Assembly: GCF_010728925.1 (NCBI RefSeq)
Contig: NZ_AP022608.1
Span: 1,860,001 to 1,924,000, forward strand
DNA length: 64,000 nt
Reading direction: 5' to 3'
DNA from: Mycolicibacterium gadium
GTDB taxonomy: Bacteria > Actinomycetota > Actinomycetes > Mycobacteriales > Mycobacteriaceae
Shown here: positions 11,565-22,290 of the stretch, piece after piece
Layout: every line of letters begins with the position of its first letter
Numbering within the stretch: the first letter of the stretch is position 1
The notes under the pieces: model-generated
Told to the model about the DNA's origin: nothing
Databases searched by the model: none
What the model saw: the letters and a program-made list of their open reading frames with translations, nothing else
Made by a program: the position numbers and the translations under genes

Positions 11565-12614
11565 ATGACCACAGTTTCCGCATACGCCGCCACGTCGGCC
11601 ACCGAGCCGCTGACCAAGACCACCATTACGCGTCGCGAGGTCGGACCGCACGACGTGGCATTCGACATCCATTTCGCCGGCATCTGTCACTCAGACATCC
11701 ACACCGTGAAATCCGAGTGGGGTACCCCGAACTATCCGGTCGTCCCAGGCCACGAGATCGCCGGCGTCGTGACCGAGGTCGGTCCGGAAGTGACGGCGTT
11801 CAAGGTGGGCGATCGGGTCGGCGTCGGGTGCTTTGTCGATTCCTGCCGGGAGTGCGCCAGCTGTCGAGCGGGCGAGGAGCAGTACTGCACCAACCCCGGG
11901 ATGGTGGGTACCTACAACGCGATCGGGCGTGACGGTGAGCCGACGCAGGGCGGGTACAGCGGTGCGATCGTCGTCGACGAGAACTACGTACTGCACATTC
12001 CCGACAGCTTGCCGCTGGACGCCGCCGCGCCTCTGCTGTGCGCGGGCATCACGCTGTATTCGCCGTTGCGACACTGGAATGCGGGCCCGGATACCAGCGT
12101 GGCCGTCGTCGGCCTTGGCGGCCTCGGCCATATGGGCGTCAAGCTCGCGCATGCGATGGGCGCGAACGTGACGGTGCTGAGCCAGTCGCTGAAGAAGATG
12201 GAGGACGGTCTGCGGTTGGGTGCTGGCGAGTACTACGCGACCTCCGACCCGGCGACGTTCGAAACATTGGCCGGCTCGTTCGACCTGATACTCAACACGG
12301 TCTCGGCGAACCTCGATCTGGATGCCTATCTGAAGCTGTTGAAGCTCGACGGGACCCTGGTCGAGCTCGGAATGCCCGAGCGTCCCATGACGGTGACTGC
12401 CCCGTCGCTGGTCTTCGGTCGGCGCAGCCTGGCCGGATCGTTGATCGGCGGCATCGCCGAGACACAGGAAATGCTGGATTTCTGCGCCGAACACGACGTG
12501 CGACCCGAAATCGAGGTCATCACACCGGATTACATCAACGAGGCGTACCAGCGGGTGCTCGCCAGCGATGTGCGCTACCGGTTCGTGATCGATACCGAGA
12601 CGCTGCGCGGCTAG
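11565..12614 (+). CDS. adhC: zinc-dependent NADP alcohol dehydrogenase AdhC
   Basis: This 349-residue medium-chain dehydrogenase of the cinnamyl-alcohol/YahK group oxidises or reduces alcohols and aldehydes with NADP(H). The catalytic zinc region is GICHSDIH, then GHEIAG; the structural zinc cysteines are in [12 protein letters not shown] and a fourth Cys at EQYC. The Rossmann motif is GLGGLGHMG. The ATG at 11565 follows a GGAAGG-like ribosome-binding site and gives the usual family length. The physiological substrate is not readable. Position and length fit Rv3045. Confidence 0.92.
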   Translation: MTTVSAYAATSATEPLTKTTITRREVGPHDVAFDIHFAGICHSDIHTVKSEWGTPNYPVVPGHEIAGVVTEVGPEVTAFKVGDRVGVGCFVDSCRECASCRAGEEQYCTNPGMVGTYNAIGRDGEPTQGGYSGAIVVDENYVLHIPDSLPLDAAAPLLCAGITLYSPLRHWNAGPDTSVAVVGLGGLGHMGVKLAHAMGANVTVLSQSLKKMEDGLRLGAGEYYATSDPATFETLAGSFDLILNTVSANLDLDAYLKLLKLDGTLVELGMPERPMTVTAPSLVFGRRSLAGSLIGGIAETQEMLDFCAEHDVRPEIEVITPDYINEAYQRVLASDVRYRFVIDTETLRG

Positions 12615-12622
12615 ATACCTGC

Positions 12623-12696
12623 CGAAACTGTCCCCGGCTTCGCAGGGCCCCAGACAGATCGCGATTTGTTGCACTTGCGATCTGTCCGCAGTTTCG
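12623..12696. repeat. nested inverted repeats downstream of adhC
   Basis: The inner arms GACAGATCGC (12653-12662) and GCGATCTGTC (12677-12686) pair perfectly around a 14-nt loop. The outer arms CGAAACTG (12623-12630) and CAGTTTCG (12689-12696) also pair. It starts 9 nt after the adhC stop. A terminator role is likely, although no T-run follows. Confidence 0.7.
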
Positions 12697-12743
12697 TTCC
12701 GAGGACGACGTAACGTACGCCGCCGGTCGCGCGAAAATTATTC

Positions 12744-14362
<1,619 letters not shown>

Positions 14363-14410
14363 TCACCTGGTCTTCTAGGACTTGGCTATAGAGCTGCTAT
14401 AGCACCCTCA

Positions 14411-14458
14411 ACACTACAACTGGGGTCCGACTTTCGACCGCAACACAACATCTTGTTT
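14411..14458 (-). promoter_or_regulatory. tandem NrdR-type boxes upstream of nrdF2
   Basis: ACACTACAACTGGGGT (14411-14426) and ACACAACATCTTGTTT (14443-14458) resemble the NrdR box acaCwAtATaTwgtgt and are 32 bp apart, three helical turns, as for known NrdR box pairs. Repression of nrdF2 by NrdR is inferred; nrdR itself is not in the window. Confidence 0.6.
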
Positions 14459-14473
14459 TGGCGTGTCGCGCAG

Positions 14474-15994
14474 CTACACGGCCACGCGGCTGCTCGCGTC
14501 GAGGAATTTGTACTCCGACCTGTCGAAACGACGAGTGGCCAGCCAGTACTGCCATGTCATCCCGCTCCACAGCGTGCGGTTGACGCCGTGTTCGTCCATG
14601 TACCAGCTGCGGCACCCGCCGGTGTTCCAGACCGTGCCCGCCAGGTCGCGCTGCAACTCGTCGTTGTACGCGTCCTGGGCGGCCCGCGTCGGCGCCAGCG
14701 CCTGCGCGCCCTTCTTGTCAACGGCCGCGATCGCATGCGCCGCATACCGGATCTGCGACTCGATCATGAACACCACCGAGTTGTGCCCGAGCGCGGTATT
14801 CGGCCCGAGCAGGAAGAACAGATTCGGCATGTCGGCGATCGTGATGCCGCGTAGCGCGGCCATGCCCTCGCGATTCCACCGGTCCACGAGGTCTTCGCCG
14901 CGGGGACCCTTGATATCGACGTAGGTGTAAGAGTCGGTGACGTGAAAGCCGGTGGCGGACACCACGACATCGACCTCACGTTCGGTGCCGTCGCTCGCGA
15001 CGATGCCGGTCTTGGTGAACCGCGCGATGCCGTCGGTGATGACTTCGGTCTTCGGGTTGGCGATGCCCTTGTAGTAGGTGTCGGAATTGAGAATGCGCTT
15101 GCAGCCGGCGCGGTAGTTCGGTGTCAACTTCTTGCGCAGCACGGGGTCTTTGATGGAGCGCCGAATGTTGGCCTTCCCCATCAGTTCACCGAGTTTGAGA
15201 AGCCGCGGTTGCTTGGTCATCGCGAAGCCGACACCCTCGTGAATCCAGTAGATCCCGGCGCGCATCGCCGCACGCGTGCCCGGCACGTAGGTGAACACCT
15301 GCCGCATCCACCGCGGGATCGGATTGTTCGGTCGGGGCATCACCCACGCCGGAGTGCGCTGGTAAAGCTGAAGCTCCGCAACGTCCTTCACGATCTCAGG
15401 CACGATCTGGATGGCGCTGGCACCCGTCCCGATCACCGCGACGCGCTTACCGGTCAGATCGACGCTGTGGTCCCATTGCGCGGAGTGGAAGACCGCACCC
15501 TCGAACTCGCTGAGCCCCTCGAACTCCGGGATGAGCGGGATGTGCAATCCCCCAGCGCCGGAGATGAGGAACTGTGCAACGAACTCGCGGCCGTCCTTCG
15601 TGAAGGCGTGCCAGCGCATCTCCTCGTCGTCCCAGTGCGCCCGGTCTACGTGGGAGTTGAACTGGATGTAGCGCCGCAGCCCGTACTTGTTCGTCACACC
15701 TTGCAGGTACTCCTGGATTTCCGGCTGAAACGACCACATGTGCGACCAGTCGGGCTTGGGCTCGAACGAGAACGAGTACATGTGCGACGGAATGTCACAG
15801 GCACAGCCGGGATAGGTGTTGTCGCGCCACGTGCCGCCGATATCGTCGGCCTTCTCCAGGATCACGAAGTCCACGTTCTGCTGCTGCAATGCGATGCCCA
15901 TCCCCAGACCGGAGAACCCCGAGCCGATGATGAGTGCGCGGGTGTGCACCGGCTTTGCCGCCGTCGCCTCTGGCGTGTGCTCGGCAACCGTCAT
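14474..15994 (-). CDS. Baeyer-Villiger / flavin-containing monooxygenase (Rv3049c-like)
   Basis: This 506-residue FAD/NADPH enzyme inserts oxygen into ketones or oxidises heteroatoms. The FAD Rossmann motif GSGFSG is at about 24-29, the NADP motif GTGASA at about 189-194. Between them lies the BVMO fingerprint FEGAVFHSAQWD (164-175), which ends in D rather than P. The ATG at 15994 has AGGAAAGG at a good distance. Natural substrate unknown; EthA-like enzymes are relatives. It is syntenic with Rv3049c. Confidence 0.9.
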   Translation of the reverse strand: MTVAEHTPEATAAKPVHTRALIIGSGFSGLGMGIALQQQNVDFVILEKADDIGGTWRDNTYPGCACDIPSHMYSFSFEPKPDWSHMWSFQPEIQEYLQGVTNKYGLRRYIQFNSHVDRAHWDDEEMRWHAFTKDGREFVAQFLISGAGGLHIPLIPEFEGLSEFEGAVFHSAQWDHSVDLTGKRVAVIGTGASAIQIVPEIVKDVAELQLYQRTPAWVMPRPNNPIPRWMRQVFTYVPGTRAAMRAGIYWIHEGVGFAMTKQPRLLKLGELMGKANIRRSIKDPVLRKKLTPNYRAGCKRILNSDTYYKGIANPKTEVITDGIARFTKTGIVASDGTEREVDVVVSATGFHVTDSYTYVDIKGPRGEDLVDRWNREGMAALRGITIADMPNLFFLLGPNTALGHNSVVFMIESQIRYAAHAIAAVDKKGAQALAPTRAAQDAYNDELQRDLAGTVWNTGGCRSWYMDEHGVNRTLWSGMTWQYWLATRRFDRSEYKFLDASSRVAV

Positions 15995-16074
15995 GTCTGA
16001 CCTTTCCTGGGAACGCCGGTACTGCATACTTTCCAGGCCCAGGGTACATCGTTGATGACAGTGCCGAGCGCTGG

Positions 16075-16821
16075 TCAGGCGAAGGAAAGGGCTCGCTGGC
16101 TGCCGAGATGGCGATCAGGGTCGAATGTCTCGAAGTGACCTGATCCGACCATGCCGATGCCGCGCTGCGGCATCCGGAAGTCGCCGAGGCGGGCCTGGCG
16201 CATCAACGGTCCGCTGGGGCCGAGGTCGCGGCCGTGCAACACCGCGCGCCATTCTGTGACGAGCCACACTTGCTTGGGGGCCATCGAGTAACACTGACCG
16301 TTGGGTGCGCGGCCGGTCAGCGACACTTCGCCGACGTCGAGGGTTCGCCTCGCCACCCGGCCTAGTCGGCGCAGCATCACCGGGTTGGTCCACCCCGATT
16401 CGGACAACCGATCGCTGACCTTGCTCATCAACCGTGTCGCGCGAGTCGACTGCAGATCGACGGCCCACTGCAAACTTCCCGGGATCTCGAAGCGCACCGA
16501 TTGCGGGCCCGTCCAGGTGACGTCGATATCGCACTGCACGGCCTCATTTGGCGTGGCCGAGCTGAAATACCGTGCGCAGCTTTGTTGTCCGGGTGTGGTG
16601 GCGTAGAACGTCCAGTTGCAGGACGGATCACGATGCCACACCGACACATACGGCGGTGCGAACGTCGTCGCCGGGATCTGTCGCATGGCCAGGTAGTGCC
16701 CGTTGGCGAAGGGCAGGCCCATGATCCCGAATCCGACGAAGCGCTCGTCGTCTCCAGGGGGCAGGACCGGGTCGGCCAGCACGGCTGCCACGGCATCTCG
16801 GGGTGTCAGTTGTTTCGGCAT
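16075..16821 (-). CDS. conserved hypothetical protein
   Basis: I do not recognise this 248-residue protein. It has no signal peptide or membrane segment, and is rich in Trp and aromatic residues in a beta-like central part (YVSVWHRDPSCNWTFYATTP), followed by an antiparallel-looking region (DIDVTWTGPQSVRFEIPG). The four or so Cys are scattered and form no known motif. It lies between a BVMO and a TetR regulator on the same strand and may be controlled with them. The frame has normal GC-rich third positions, so it is probably real. Confidence 0.7.
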   Translation of the reverse strand: MPKQLTPRDAVAAVLADPVLPPGDDERFVGFGIMGLPFANGHYLAMRQIPATTFAPPYVSVWHRDPSCNWTFYATTPGQQSCARYFSSATPNEAVQCDIDVTWTGPQSVRFEIPGSLQWAVDLQSTRATRLMSKVSDRLSESGWTNPVMLRRLGRVARRTLDVGEVSLTGRAPNGQCYSMAPKQVWLVTEWRAVLHGRDLGPSGPLMRQARLGDFRMPQRGIGMVGSGHFETFDPDRHLGSQRALSFA

Positions 16822-16874
16822 GCGCCAATGATGTTCGGCGACATGGCCTCACGACATGAGGCGTCTGCCTCAAA

Positions 16875-17615
16875 TCAGGCGACGGGTTGCTGTCGACGGA
16901 CAGCGGTGTGAATCGGCTGGTCGGCGTCGATCTCGATGCCGAGTAGCTCGGCAGTGCCGTTGATGGCGCCGACCATGATCGTGGTCATGTGCGCGATGAA
17001 CTTGTCGGCCGGCATCCGCCGTGGCTTGTCGTCATCTACGCCAAGCCACCAGTCGGTCGCCGACGCCGCGGTACCGAAGATCGCGAACGCCGCCAGCTCG
17101 AACGCCTCCGGTTCGGGCGCAAGATCCTCGAGCTGGGTGCTGATCATGCCGGCGATGGCGAGGGTGATCTCGCTGCCCTTGTTGACCGTCGTCATCGCCG
17201 TAGCCGATTGGTCGGCGAACCGTCCCTGCAGCAGGAACCGCACCACATTCGGATGCTGATCGACCAGCTCCACATAGTGCTCGACGCCACGGCCGACGAT
17301 CTGGCGGGCTGAGTCGGTCTGCACGTTGACCGACGGGATGATCGCCGCCCACAACATGTCGCGCATCCGCTGACCGATCTCGGAGAACATGTCGGCTTTG
17401 TCCGCGAAGTGGCGGTAGATCTTGGGCTTCGCGGTGCCCGCCTCTTCGGCGATCTCGCGCACGCTGACGTTGGGTCCGAGGCGGTCGATCGCGCGGAACG
17501 CGGCGTCGACGATTTCCGCCCGCACCTTCTTCCGGTGCTCGCGCCAGCGCTCGCTACGGGCGTCCACTTTGACACCCGGCTCAGCGCTGGAACGTGATCT
17601 GGACCCTCGTCGCAC
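16875..17615 (-). CDS. TetR family regulator (Rv3050c-like)
   Basis: The N-terminal TetR DNA-binding domain spans about residues 28-80, with the helix-turn-helix in VSVREIAEEAGTAKPKIYRHFADK. A longer than usual basic N-terminal tail comes before it, and a later GTG start is possible. The C-terminal ligand domain is unassigned. It sits upstream of the unknown gene and the BVMO on the same strand, and divergent from the geranylgeranyl-reductase-like gene, so either side could be its target. Confidence 0.85.
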   Translation of the reverse strand: MRRGSRSRSSAEPGVKVDARSERWREHRKKVRAEIVDAAFRAIDRLGPNVSVREIAEEAGTAKPKIYRHFADKADMFSEIGQRMRDMLWAAIIPSVNVQTDSARQIVGRGVEHYVELVDQHPNVVRFLLQGRFADQSATAMTTVNKGSEITLAIAGMISTQLEDLAPEPEAFELAAFAIFGTAASATDWWLGVDDDKPRRMPADKFIAHMTTIMVGAINGTAELLGIEIDADQPIHTAVRRQQPVA

Positions 17616-17766
17616 CCAGCCACTGTACCGCCCGGACAGCGCTGACCTGCTCGGACCATCCCGCGGCAGCGAAAATTACCGATGTATTAGGGCATTTTTC
17701 TCGATGAGATGCACCGCGTCAGCTTGGGTACTATCTCTGCGATAGCCGATCGACGAGACGAGATTC

Positions 17767-18954
17767 ATGACGCAGCGATACGACCTGGTCATCGCAGGTG
17801 GTGGGCCTTCTGGCTCAGCAGCCGCATGGCAGGCCGCGCAGACCGGCGCCAAGGTAGTGGTCCTGGACAAGGCCGAATTCCCGCGCGCCAAGCCCTGCGG
17901 TGACGGGCTCACCGCCCGTGCCGTGAGCTACCTGCAAAAGATGGGTCTGGCCGACGAGGTCGCCACCTACCACCGGGTCAACCGCGTGACGGTGTTCAGC
18001 CCAAGCGAGTGGGAGCTGTCGTTCCCCAAGCGTCCCGGCATGCCCGACCACGGGCACACCGTCAGCCGCGAGCACCTCGACACCACGCTGCTCAAGCACG
18101 CCGAGTCCGCCGGCGCCGAGGTCCGCCAGGGCGCCGAGGTGGCCGGCCCTGAACTCGATCCCAGCGGCCGCGTGGTGGGTGTGACGCTCAAGAGCGGCGA
18201 GAAGGTGTACGGCGACGCAGTCATTGCGGCCGATGGCGCCTACTCTCCCATCAAGCGCGCCCTGAAGATCGACTCGGAGTACAACGGCTACCAGGCCATC
18301 GCCATCCGATCGGAGATGCACGCCAATCGGCCCGACTCCGACAGCCTCGACATCTATTTGAAGCTGGCGTTCCAGGGGGACCAGCTTCCCGGCTACGGCT
18401 GGGTGTTCCCGATGGGCAACGGTGTGTTCAACATCGGCCTCGGTTACGTCAACAGCTACAAGAACTGGCAGTCGATCAACGCCACCCAGTTCCTCGGCGA
18501 GTTCCTGCGCACGCTGCCCGCCGATTGGGAGCTGCCGCCGATCGAGGAGCTGAAGAAGAACAAGAGTGTGCGGGCGTGGCGACTGCCGATGGGCTTCACC
18601 GCGTGGCCGCCGTGGCGCCCGGGTGTGCTGTTCGCCGGCGACTCGCTGGGTGCGGGTAAACCGGCGTCCGGCGCGGGCATCTCCAAGGCGCTCGAATCCG
18701 GGCTCGCCGCAGGCGAATGCGCGATCGCGGCATTGCAGAACGGCGGCCCCGACGATTTCACCAACTACGCGCAGCGGATGGAAGCGGCGTGGGGTCGCGA
18801 GTACCGGCGTGGCCGTTACTTCCACAAGCTGCTGGGCCAACCGCGGCTTGCCAATGCCGGGGTGAAGCTCATCGACAACGCCGCGTTCCGCGACCGGATG
18901 CTCAAAGCGCTGTACAAGAAAGCCCAAGGGCCACAGCACACCATCAAGCAGTAG
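17767..18954 (+). CDS. geranylgeranyl-reductase-family FAD oxidoreductase
   Basis: This 395-residue flavoprotein has the FAD motif GGGPSGS at 11-17 and the family hallmark PCGDGLT (about 43-49). A later FAD segment reads AGDSLGAGKPASGAGISKA instead of the common GDAAxxxxPxxGEG. Relatives saturate isoprenoid chains, for example MenJ on menaquinone. This copy is divergent in the second FAD motif, so its isoprenoid substrate is uncertain. The 151-nt upstream gap is AT-richer and holds TACTAT as a possible -10. It is convergent with the cupin gene, overlapping it by 11 nt. Confidence 0.85.
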   Translation: MTQRYDLVIAGGGPSGSAAAWQAAQTGAKVVVLDKAEFPRAKPCGDGLTARAVSYLQKMGLADEVATYHRVNRVTVFSPSEWELSFPKRPGMPDHGHTVSREHLDTTLLKHAESAGAEVRQGAEVAGPELDPSGRVVGVTLKSGEKVYGDAVIAADGAYSPIKRALKIDSEYNGYQAIAIRSEMHANRPDSDSLDIYLKLAFQGDQLPGYGWVFPMGNGVFNIGLGYVNSYKNWQSINATQFLGEFLRTLPADWELPPIEELKKNKSVRAWRLPMGFTAWPPWRPGVLFAGDSLGAGKPASGAGISKALESGLAAGECAIAALQNGGPDDFTNYAQRMEAAWGREYRRGRYFHKLLGQPRLANAGVKLIDNAAFRDRMLKALYKKAQGPQHTIKQ

Positions 18955-19306
18955 TCGCCGAGCGGGCCACGACCGTGAGCAGCAATACCGAGTCCTCCAG
19001 CGCGACGACGTTGTGCCTTTCCTGCGGTATCGAGAGATAGTCGCCCGCGACGCCCTCGACCGTGGCGGCTGAGGTGCCGAGTCGAATCCGGCCGCGCAGC
19101 ACCAACAGCGTTGCCTCGCCCGGACTTTCGTGCTCGTTGAGGCCATGCCCGCCGGCCAGCGCCAGCACAGTCTGACGCAACGCGTGGCCGCGGCCGCCGT
19201 AAACGGTCTGCGCAGAGCGACCCGAAGGTGCAGACCTGGCGGCTGTGATCTGTTCGTCGGCGATAACCGAAAGCGACAGCGTATCCACGGCATTCACCAG
19301 CCGCAC
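18944..19306 (-). CDS. small cupin-domain protein
   Basis: This 120-residue protein has one cupin barrel: GHGLNEHESPGEATLLVLRGRIRL is the first metal-binding motif (the His/Glu set) and PQERHNVVALED the second His motif. Such stand-alone cupins bind small ligands or a metal and often act as sensors. It is the last gene of a six-gene minus-strand operon and starts 10 nt after the stop of the upstream regulator. No substrate can be named. Confidence 0.8.
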   Translation of the reverse strand: MRLVNAVDTLSLSVIADEQITAARSAPSGRSAQTVYGGRGHALRQTVLALAGGHGLNEHESPGEATLLVLRGRIRLGTSAATVEGVAGDYLSIPQERHNVVALEDSVLLLTVVARSATTA

Positions 19307-19316
19307 CGCCTTGGGC

Positions 19317-19991
19317 TCAGGTCTTGGGGCTCAATATCAACCCGATTTCGCAGGAGCCTGTTCGCGAGTCCGGGGTGACGGCGACGCGATAGGACGCACC
19401 GATCGCGTCCGCGTTGAGATCGACGACCTCTTGCATGAGACCCTGTTGAATGCCTCTGACCACCTCGGGTGCGGTCGCTGCAACCTCGGCCAGCGGACAG
19501 GTGCACAGCTGAACCGTCACCTCGCCGAAGGAATTCAGCACCGAGCGCACCTGAAATCCCAGCTCGCTCAGCGTAGCTACCACCAGATCGGCGATCGTCG
19601 TTTCGTCTCGCTCCCTGGCCACGCGAACCCGATGGGCGAGATCTGCACCGATACGCAGTGCGCGTCGCTCGCGTTCCTCCACCGTCCCGCCGAGGTGAGC
19701 GGCGAAGAGTGAGACGATGTCCGCGTAGTCCAGCCTCGGCGCCACTTCGTACGTCAGCCGCGGTCGTCCTGCGCGTGCGACTTTTGCTCCGCCGCCACGC
19801 CGGATGTATCCCTGATCCTCGAGCGTCGTCAGGTGGAACCGAGCCGTGGTGATGTGAATCTGCAGCGAGTCGGCGACATGCCGGGCATCGACCGGCCCCG
19901 CCGCACTCTGCAGCAGGCCGAGCACCTTCTGCCGTTGTTGACCCGCCGCGCGGTCCGGCCGCGAGTCGATGGCGTGGCGCTGCACTGGCAC
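19317..19991 (-). CDS. COG2345-type HTH regulator with conserved cysteines (ArsR/SufR-like)
   Basis: The 224 residues start with a winged helix (about 20-85: DARHVADSLQIHITTARFHLTTL). A sensor half follows, carrying C163 and C165 in LCTCP and C214 in GSCE. Relatives such as SufR use similarly placed cysteines to bind an Fe-S cluster, so a cluster- or metal-sensing role is inferred. It is fifth in the operon starting at 22763, 12 nt after the methyltransferase stop. It may autoregulate the operon through the palindromic DNA at 22765-22798. A second member of the family lies at 52914-53600. Confidence 0.8.
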   Translation of the reverse strand: MPVQRHAIDSRPDRAAGQQRQKVLGLLQSAAGPVDARHVADSLQIHITTARFHLTTLEDQGYIRRGGGAKVARAGRPRLTYEVAPRLDYADIVSLFAAHLGGTVEERERRALRIGADLAHRVRVARERDETTIADLVVATLSELGFQVRSVLNSFGEVTVQLCTCPLAEVAATAPEVVRGIQQGLMQEVVDLNADAIGASYRVAVTPDSRTGSCEIGLILSPKT

Positions 19992-20003
19992 CCCCTGAGT
20001 TTG

Positions 20004-20807
20004 TCATGACGACGGCACGACGCCGACAGCCGCGACCGCCGTCAGGGCGTGCCGGTACCGGTGAAAGGTCAGGCGCATGCCGATCACCCGCCGCCGCGCG
20101 GCGCCGCGGACGATCAGGTTGCCGACGATCCGCAACGCACCCAGCAAACCTTCGTCGGCCAGCACGCGTGCCGGGTTTAGCAGAGCCATTGGTGCGTAGT
20201 CAACCTTGATGTCCTCGAAGCCGGCGTCAGACAGCAACTGCGTCCATTCGGCCGCGGTGAGCGGACGCGCATTGACCTTGATCGATCGCGCGAGATCACG
20301 CCGGATATCGTCTTTGGTCTCCTGAGGCATTGAGTCAGGTTTCAGCCCCAACTCGTGGATCGCATAGCGGCCGCCGGGGCGCAGGATGCGGAATGCCTCG
20401 GCGACGATCGCGCGTTTGGCTTTATCACCCTGCATAGTCAGCATCGCTTCGCCCACAACGACGTCGGCGCTGGCGCCGGGAAGACCCGTGGCCGCGGCAT
20501 CTGCGACGACCACCGTTCCGTCGACGGGCTTTACGACTTCGCGCACTGCCTCGGTCGCTGCGGCTGTGTCATCGACCCCGACATACGACCGTGGGCGCAA
20601 CGCGACGATGTCACGTGCGGTGCGGCCCAGCCCGGGGCCGAGTTCCACGACGTCAGCTCCGCCGATTCCGGCGGCAGCGAGCACCCGGGTGGTCAGCTCG
20701 AGGCCGCCGGGTCGCAACACCCGCTTGCCCAGCCGTGCCAGTAGCCAGTGCCCCGGCATGTCGGCGTCACATCGCCCAGCCAACGGAAGGGCCTCTCTGC
20801 CTGTCAT
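20004..20807 (-). CDS. class I SAM-dependent methyltransferase
   Basis: This 267-residue methyltransferase has motif I VVELGPGLGRTARDI at about 53-67, then VVGEAMLTMQ and ILRPGGRYAIHELG. The C-terminal part has a basic, amphipathic stretch that could touch membranes. The start ATG overlaps the permease stop by 4 nt, so it is coupled to the ABC transporter genes; modification or export of a shared small molecule is a possible reading. Substrate unknown. Confidence 0.85.
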   Translation of the reverse strand: MTGREALPLAGRCDADMPGHWLLARLGKRVLRPGGLELTTRVLAAAGIGGADVVELGPGLGRTARDIVALRPRSYVGVDDTAAATEAVREVVKPVDGTVVVADAAATGLPGASADVVVGEAMLTMQGDKAKRAIVAEAFRILRPGGRYAIHELGLKPDSMPQETKDDIRRDLARSIKVNARPLTAAEWTQLLSDAGFEDIKVDYAPMALLNPARVLADEGLLGALRIVGNLIVRGAARRRVIGMRLTFHRYRHALTAVAAVGVVPSS

Positions 20808-21589
20808 TTTCGGATCGTCCTTTCGGCCACGGCGACCATGAAGATCGCGCTTAACAATGCGCACGCGTAGAGCAGCGCGGCGTCCTTTCCCCACGGAGGG
20901 ATCAGCACGGTGTCCTGCCCCGTCGCGTACACCGCGTTCAGCAGGGGCATGAAGCGCTGCATCGACGCCCCGCTGGGCAGATACCCGGCGGCCGACTCGG
21001 CGACATACGCCCACAGCAAGATCACACCGACAGCACCGAGAGGCGACCGGATCAGCGCACCGACGCCTACACCGGCGCCTGCGGCAGCGAAGGCGAGCAC
21101 AGGGCCAGTCCAGAGCAGACGGTAACCGACCGGATCGGTGGGCGACACCGATCCGTACACCAGCGGCGAGATGAGCGGTAGCGCCACAAGAACGGCAATC
21201 AGCGTGACAACGGTGACGACCGCGCCGACTGACCCGTAGAACAACCAGCGGCCGGCCAGTACCGGCCACGGTTGGGCGAACGCTAGATGCGCGTATTCCC
21301 TTGCACGATATCGGCTTTCGGAAGCCTGTCCGTCCGCGGCCGCAACGGCGACCAGCACGACGGTGATAGTGATGACCCAGTATGCGGCATTAGAGGTCGA
21401 CACTGCCAGTACTGAAAGCTGCCCTGGTATGCGGGCGAACGCCTCTGCCACAGCGGCGATTCCGAAAGTGATGATCATCGGGACGACGCCGGCGGCGGGC
21501 ACGACGACCGTCCATAGCCGGCTGCGGCCACTGGTGCGGACGCGTTCCGCTTCGAGGCTGCGCGCGATCAGCGCGGGCGCGGCGCTCAT
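20804..21589 (-). CDS. ABC-2 type transporter permease
   Basis: This 261-residue protein has six hydrophobic helices typical of ABC-2 permeases and charged loops including a RYRAREYAHLAFAQPW segment. It is the membrane partner of the ATPase whose stop codon overlaps its ATG at 21589. Substrate and direction are unknown, but ABC-2 systems are usually exporters. Confidence 0.82.
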   Translation of the reverse strand: MSAAPALIARSLEAERVRTSGRSRLWTVVVPAAGVVPMIITFGIAAVAEAFARIPGQLSVLAVSTSNAAYWVITITVVLVAVAAADGQASESRYRAREYAHLAFAQPWPVLAGRWLFYGSVGAVVTVVTLIAVLVALPLISPLVYGSVSPTDPVGYRLLWTGPVLAFAAAGAGVGVGALIRSPLGAVGVILLWAYVAESAAGYLPSGASMQRFMPLLNAVYATGQDTVLIPPWGKDAALLYACALLSAIFMVAVAERTIRK

Positions 21590-22290
21590 GCGTATTCCAG
21601 CAGCGCGTTTTCCAACCATTCACGGGTGTCCTCCCCCTCGGGGGCCAGCTGTTGCAGAGCGCCGACGGTTTGGATTTGACCGTCGACGAGCAGTGCGATT
21701 CGGTCGGCGGTGAGTGCCACTTCGCCGAGCAGATGGGTGGCGACCACCACCGTGCAGCCTGCTTTCGCCAACCTGCGCAGTAGTGACCTGAACCAGACGA
21801 TGCCGGGTACATCGAGACCGTTGAGGGGCTCGTCGAACAGCAGCGCTCGCGGCTCTCCCAGCAGCGCCCCTGCAATGGCCAACCGCTGCCGCGCGCCCAG
21901 TGACAGTCGGCCGATGCGCACGGACCGCTGGCCGAGTAGCCCTGTCTCGTCGAGGATAGCGTCGACGCGCGCCGAACCGATGCCGGATAGCGCGGCCAGC
22001 CAGGCCAGGTGCCGGTGCACGGTGTGTTTCGGGTTCATCGCGTCGGGACCGAGGTGGACGCCGAGTAGTCGAGGGCCGCCGGATCGGGGCTGCCGACACA
22101 CGGCGACTGTGCCAGCGTCGGGGCGATCGAGGCCCGCGATCAGACGCAACAGGGTGGTCTTGCCCGCGCCGTTGAGACCGAGCAGCGCCGTGACGGAGCC
22201 CGCGGGAAATTCGACGGTGACGCCATCGACGGCGCGGCTGCTTCCGAAAGACTTTGTCAATCCAATGGTTTCGATCACGGGGCGAATCAC
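21586..22290 (-). CDS. ABC transporter ATP-binding protein
   Basis: One ABC domain of 234 residues: Walker A GLNGAGKTT, signature LSLGARQRLAIAGALLG, Walker B ALLFDEP, switch His in VVATHLLGE. The GTG at 22290 overlaps the TGA of the upstream gene as GTGA; starting there removes a basic stretch lacking similarity. It pairs with the ABC-2 permease, also by a 4-nt overlap. Drug- or lipid-export ATPases look like this; the cargo is unknown. Confidence 0.87.
   Translation of the reverse strand: MIRPVIETIGLTKSFGSSRAVDGVTVEFPAGSVTALLGLNGAGKTTLLRLIAGLDRPDAGTVAVCRQPRSGGPRLLGVHLGPDAMNPKHTVHRHLAWLAALSGIGSARVDAILDETGLLGQRSVRIGRLSLGARQRLAIAGALLGEPRALLFDEPLNGLDVPGIVWFRSLLRRLAKAGCTVVVATHLLGEVALTADRIALLVDGQIQTVGALQQLAPEGEDTREWLENALLEYA

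Noticed and set aside
17731..17745. CTATC-N5-GATAG as the TetR (16875) operator
   Set aside because: Arms of only 5 bp that overlap a candidate -10; not strong enough to annotate.
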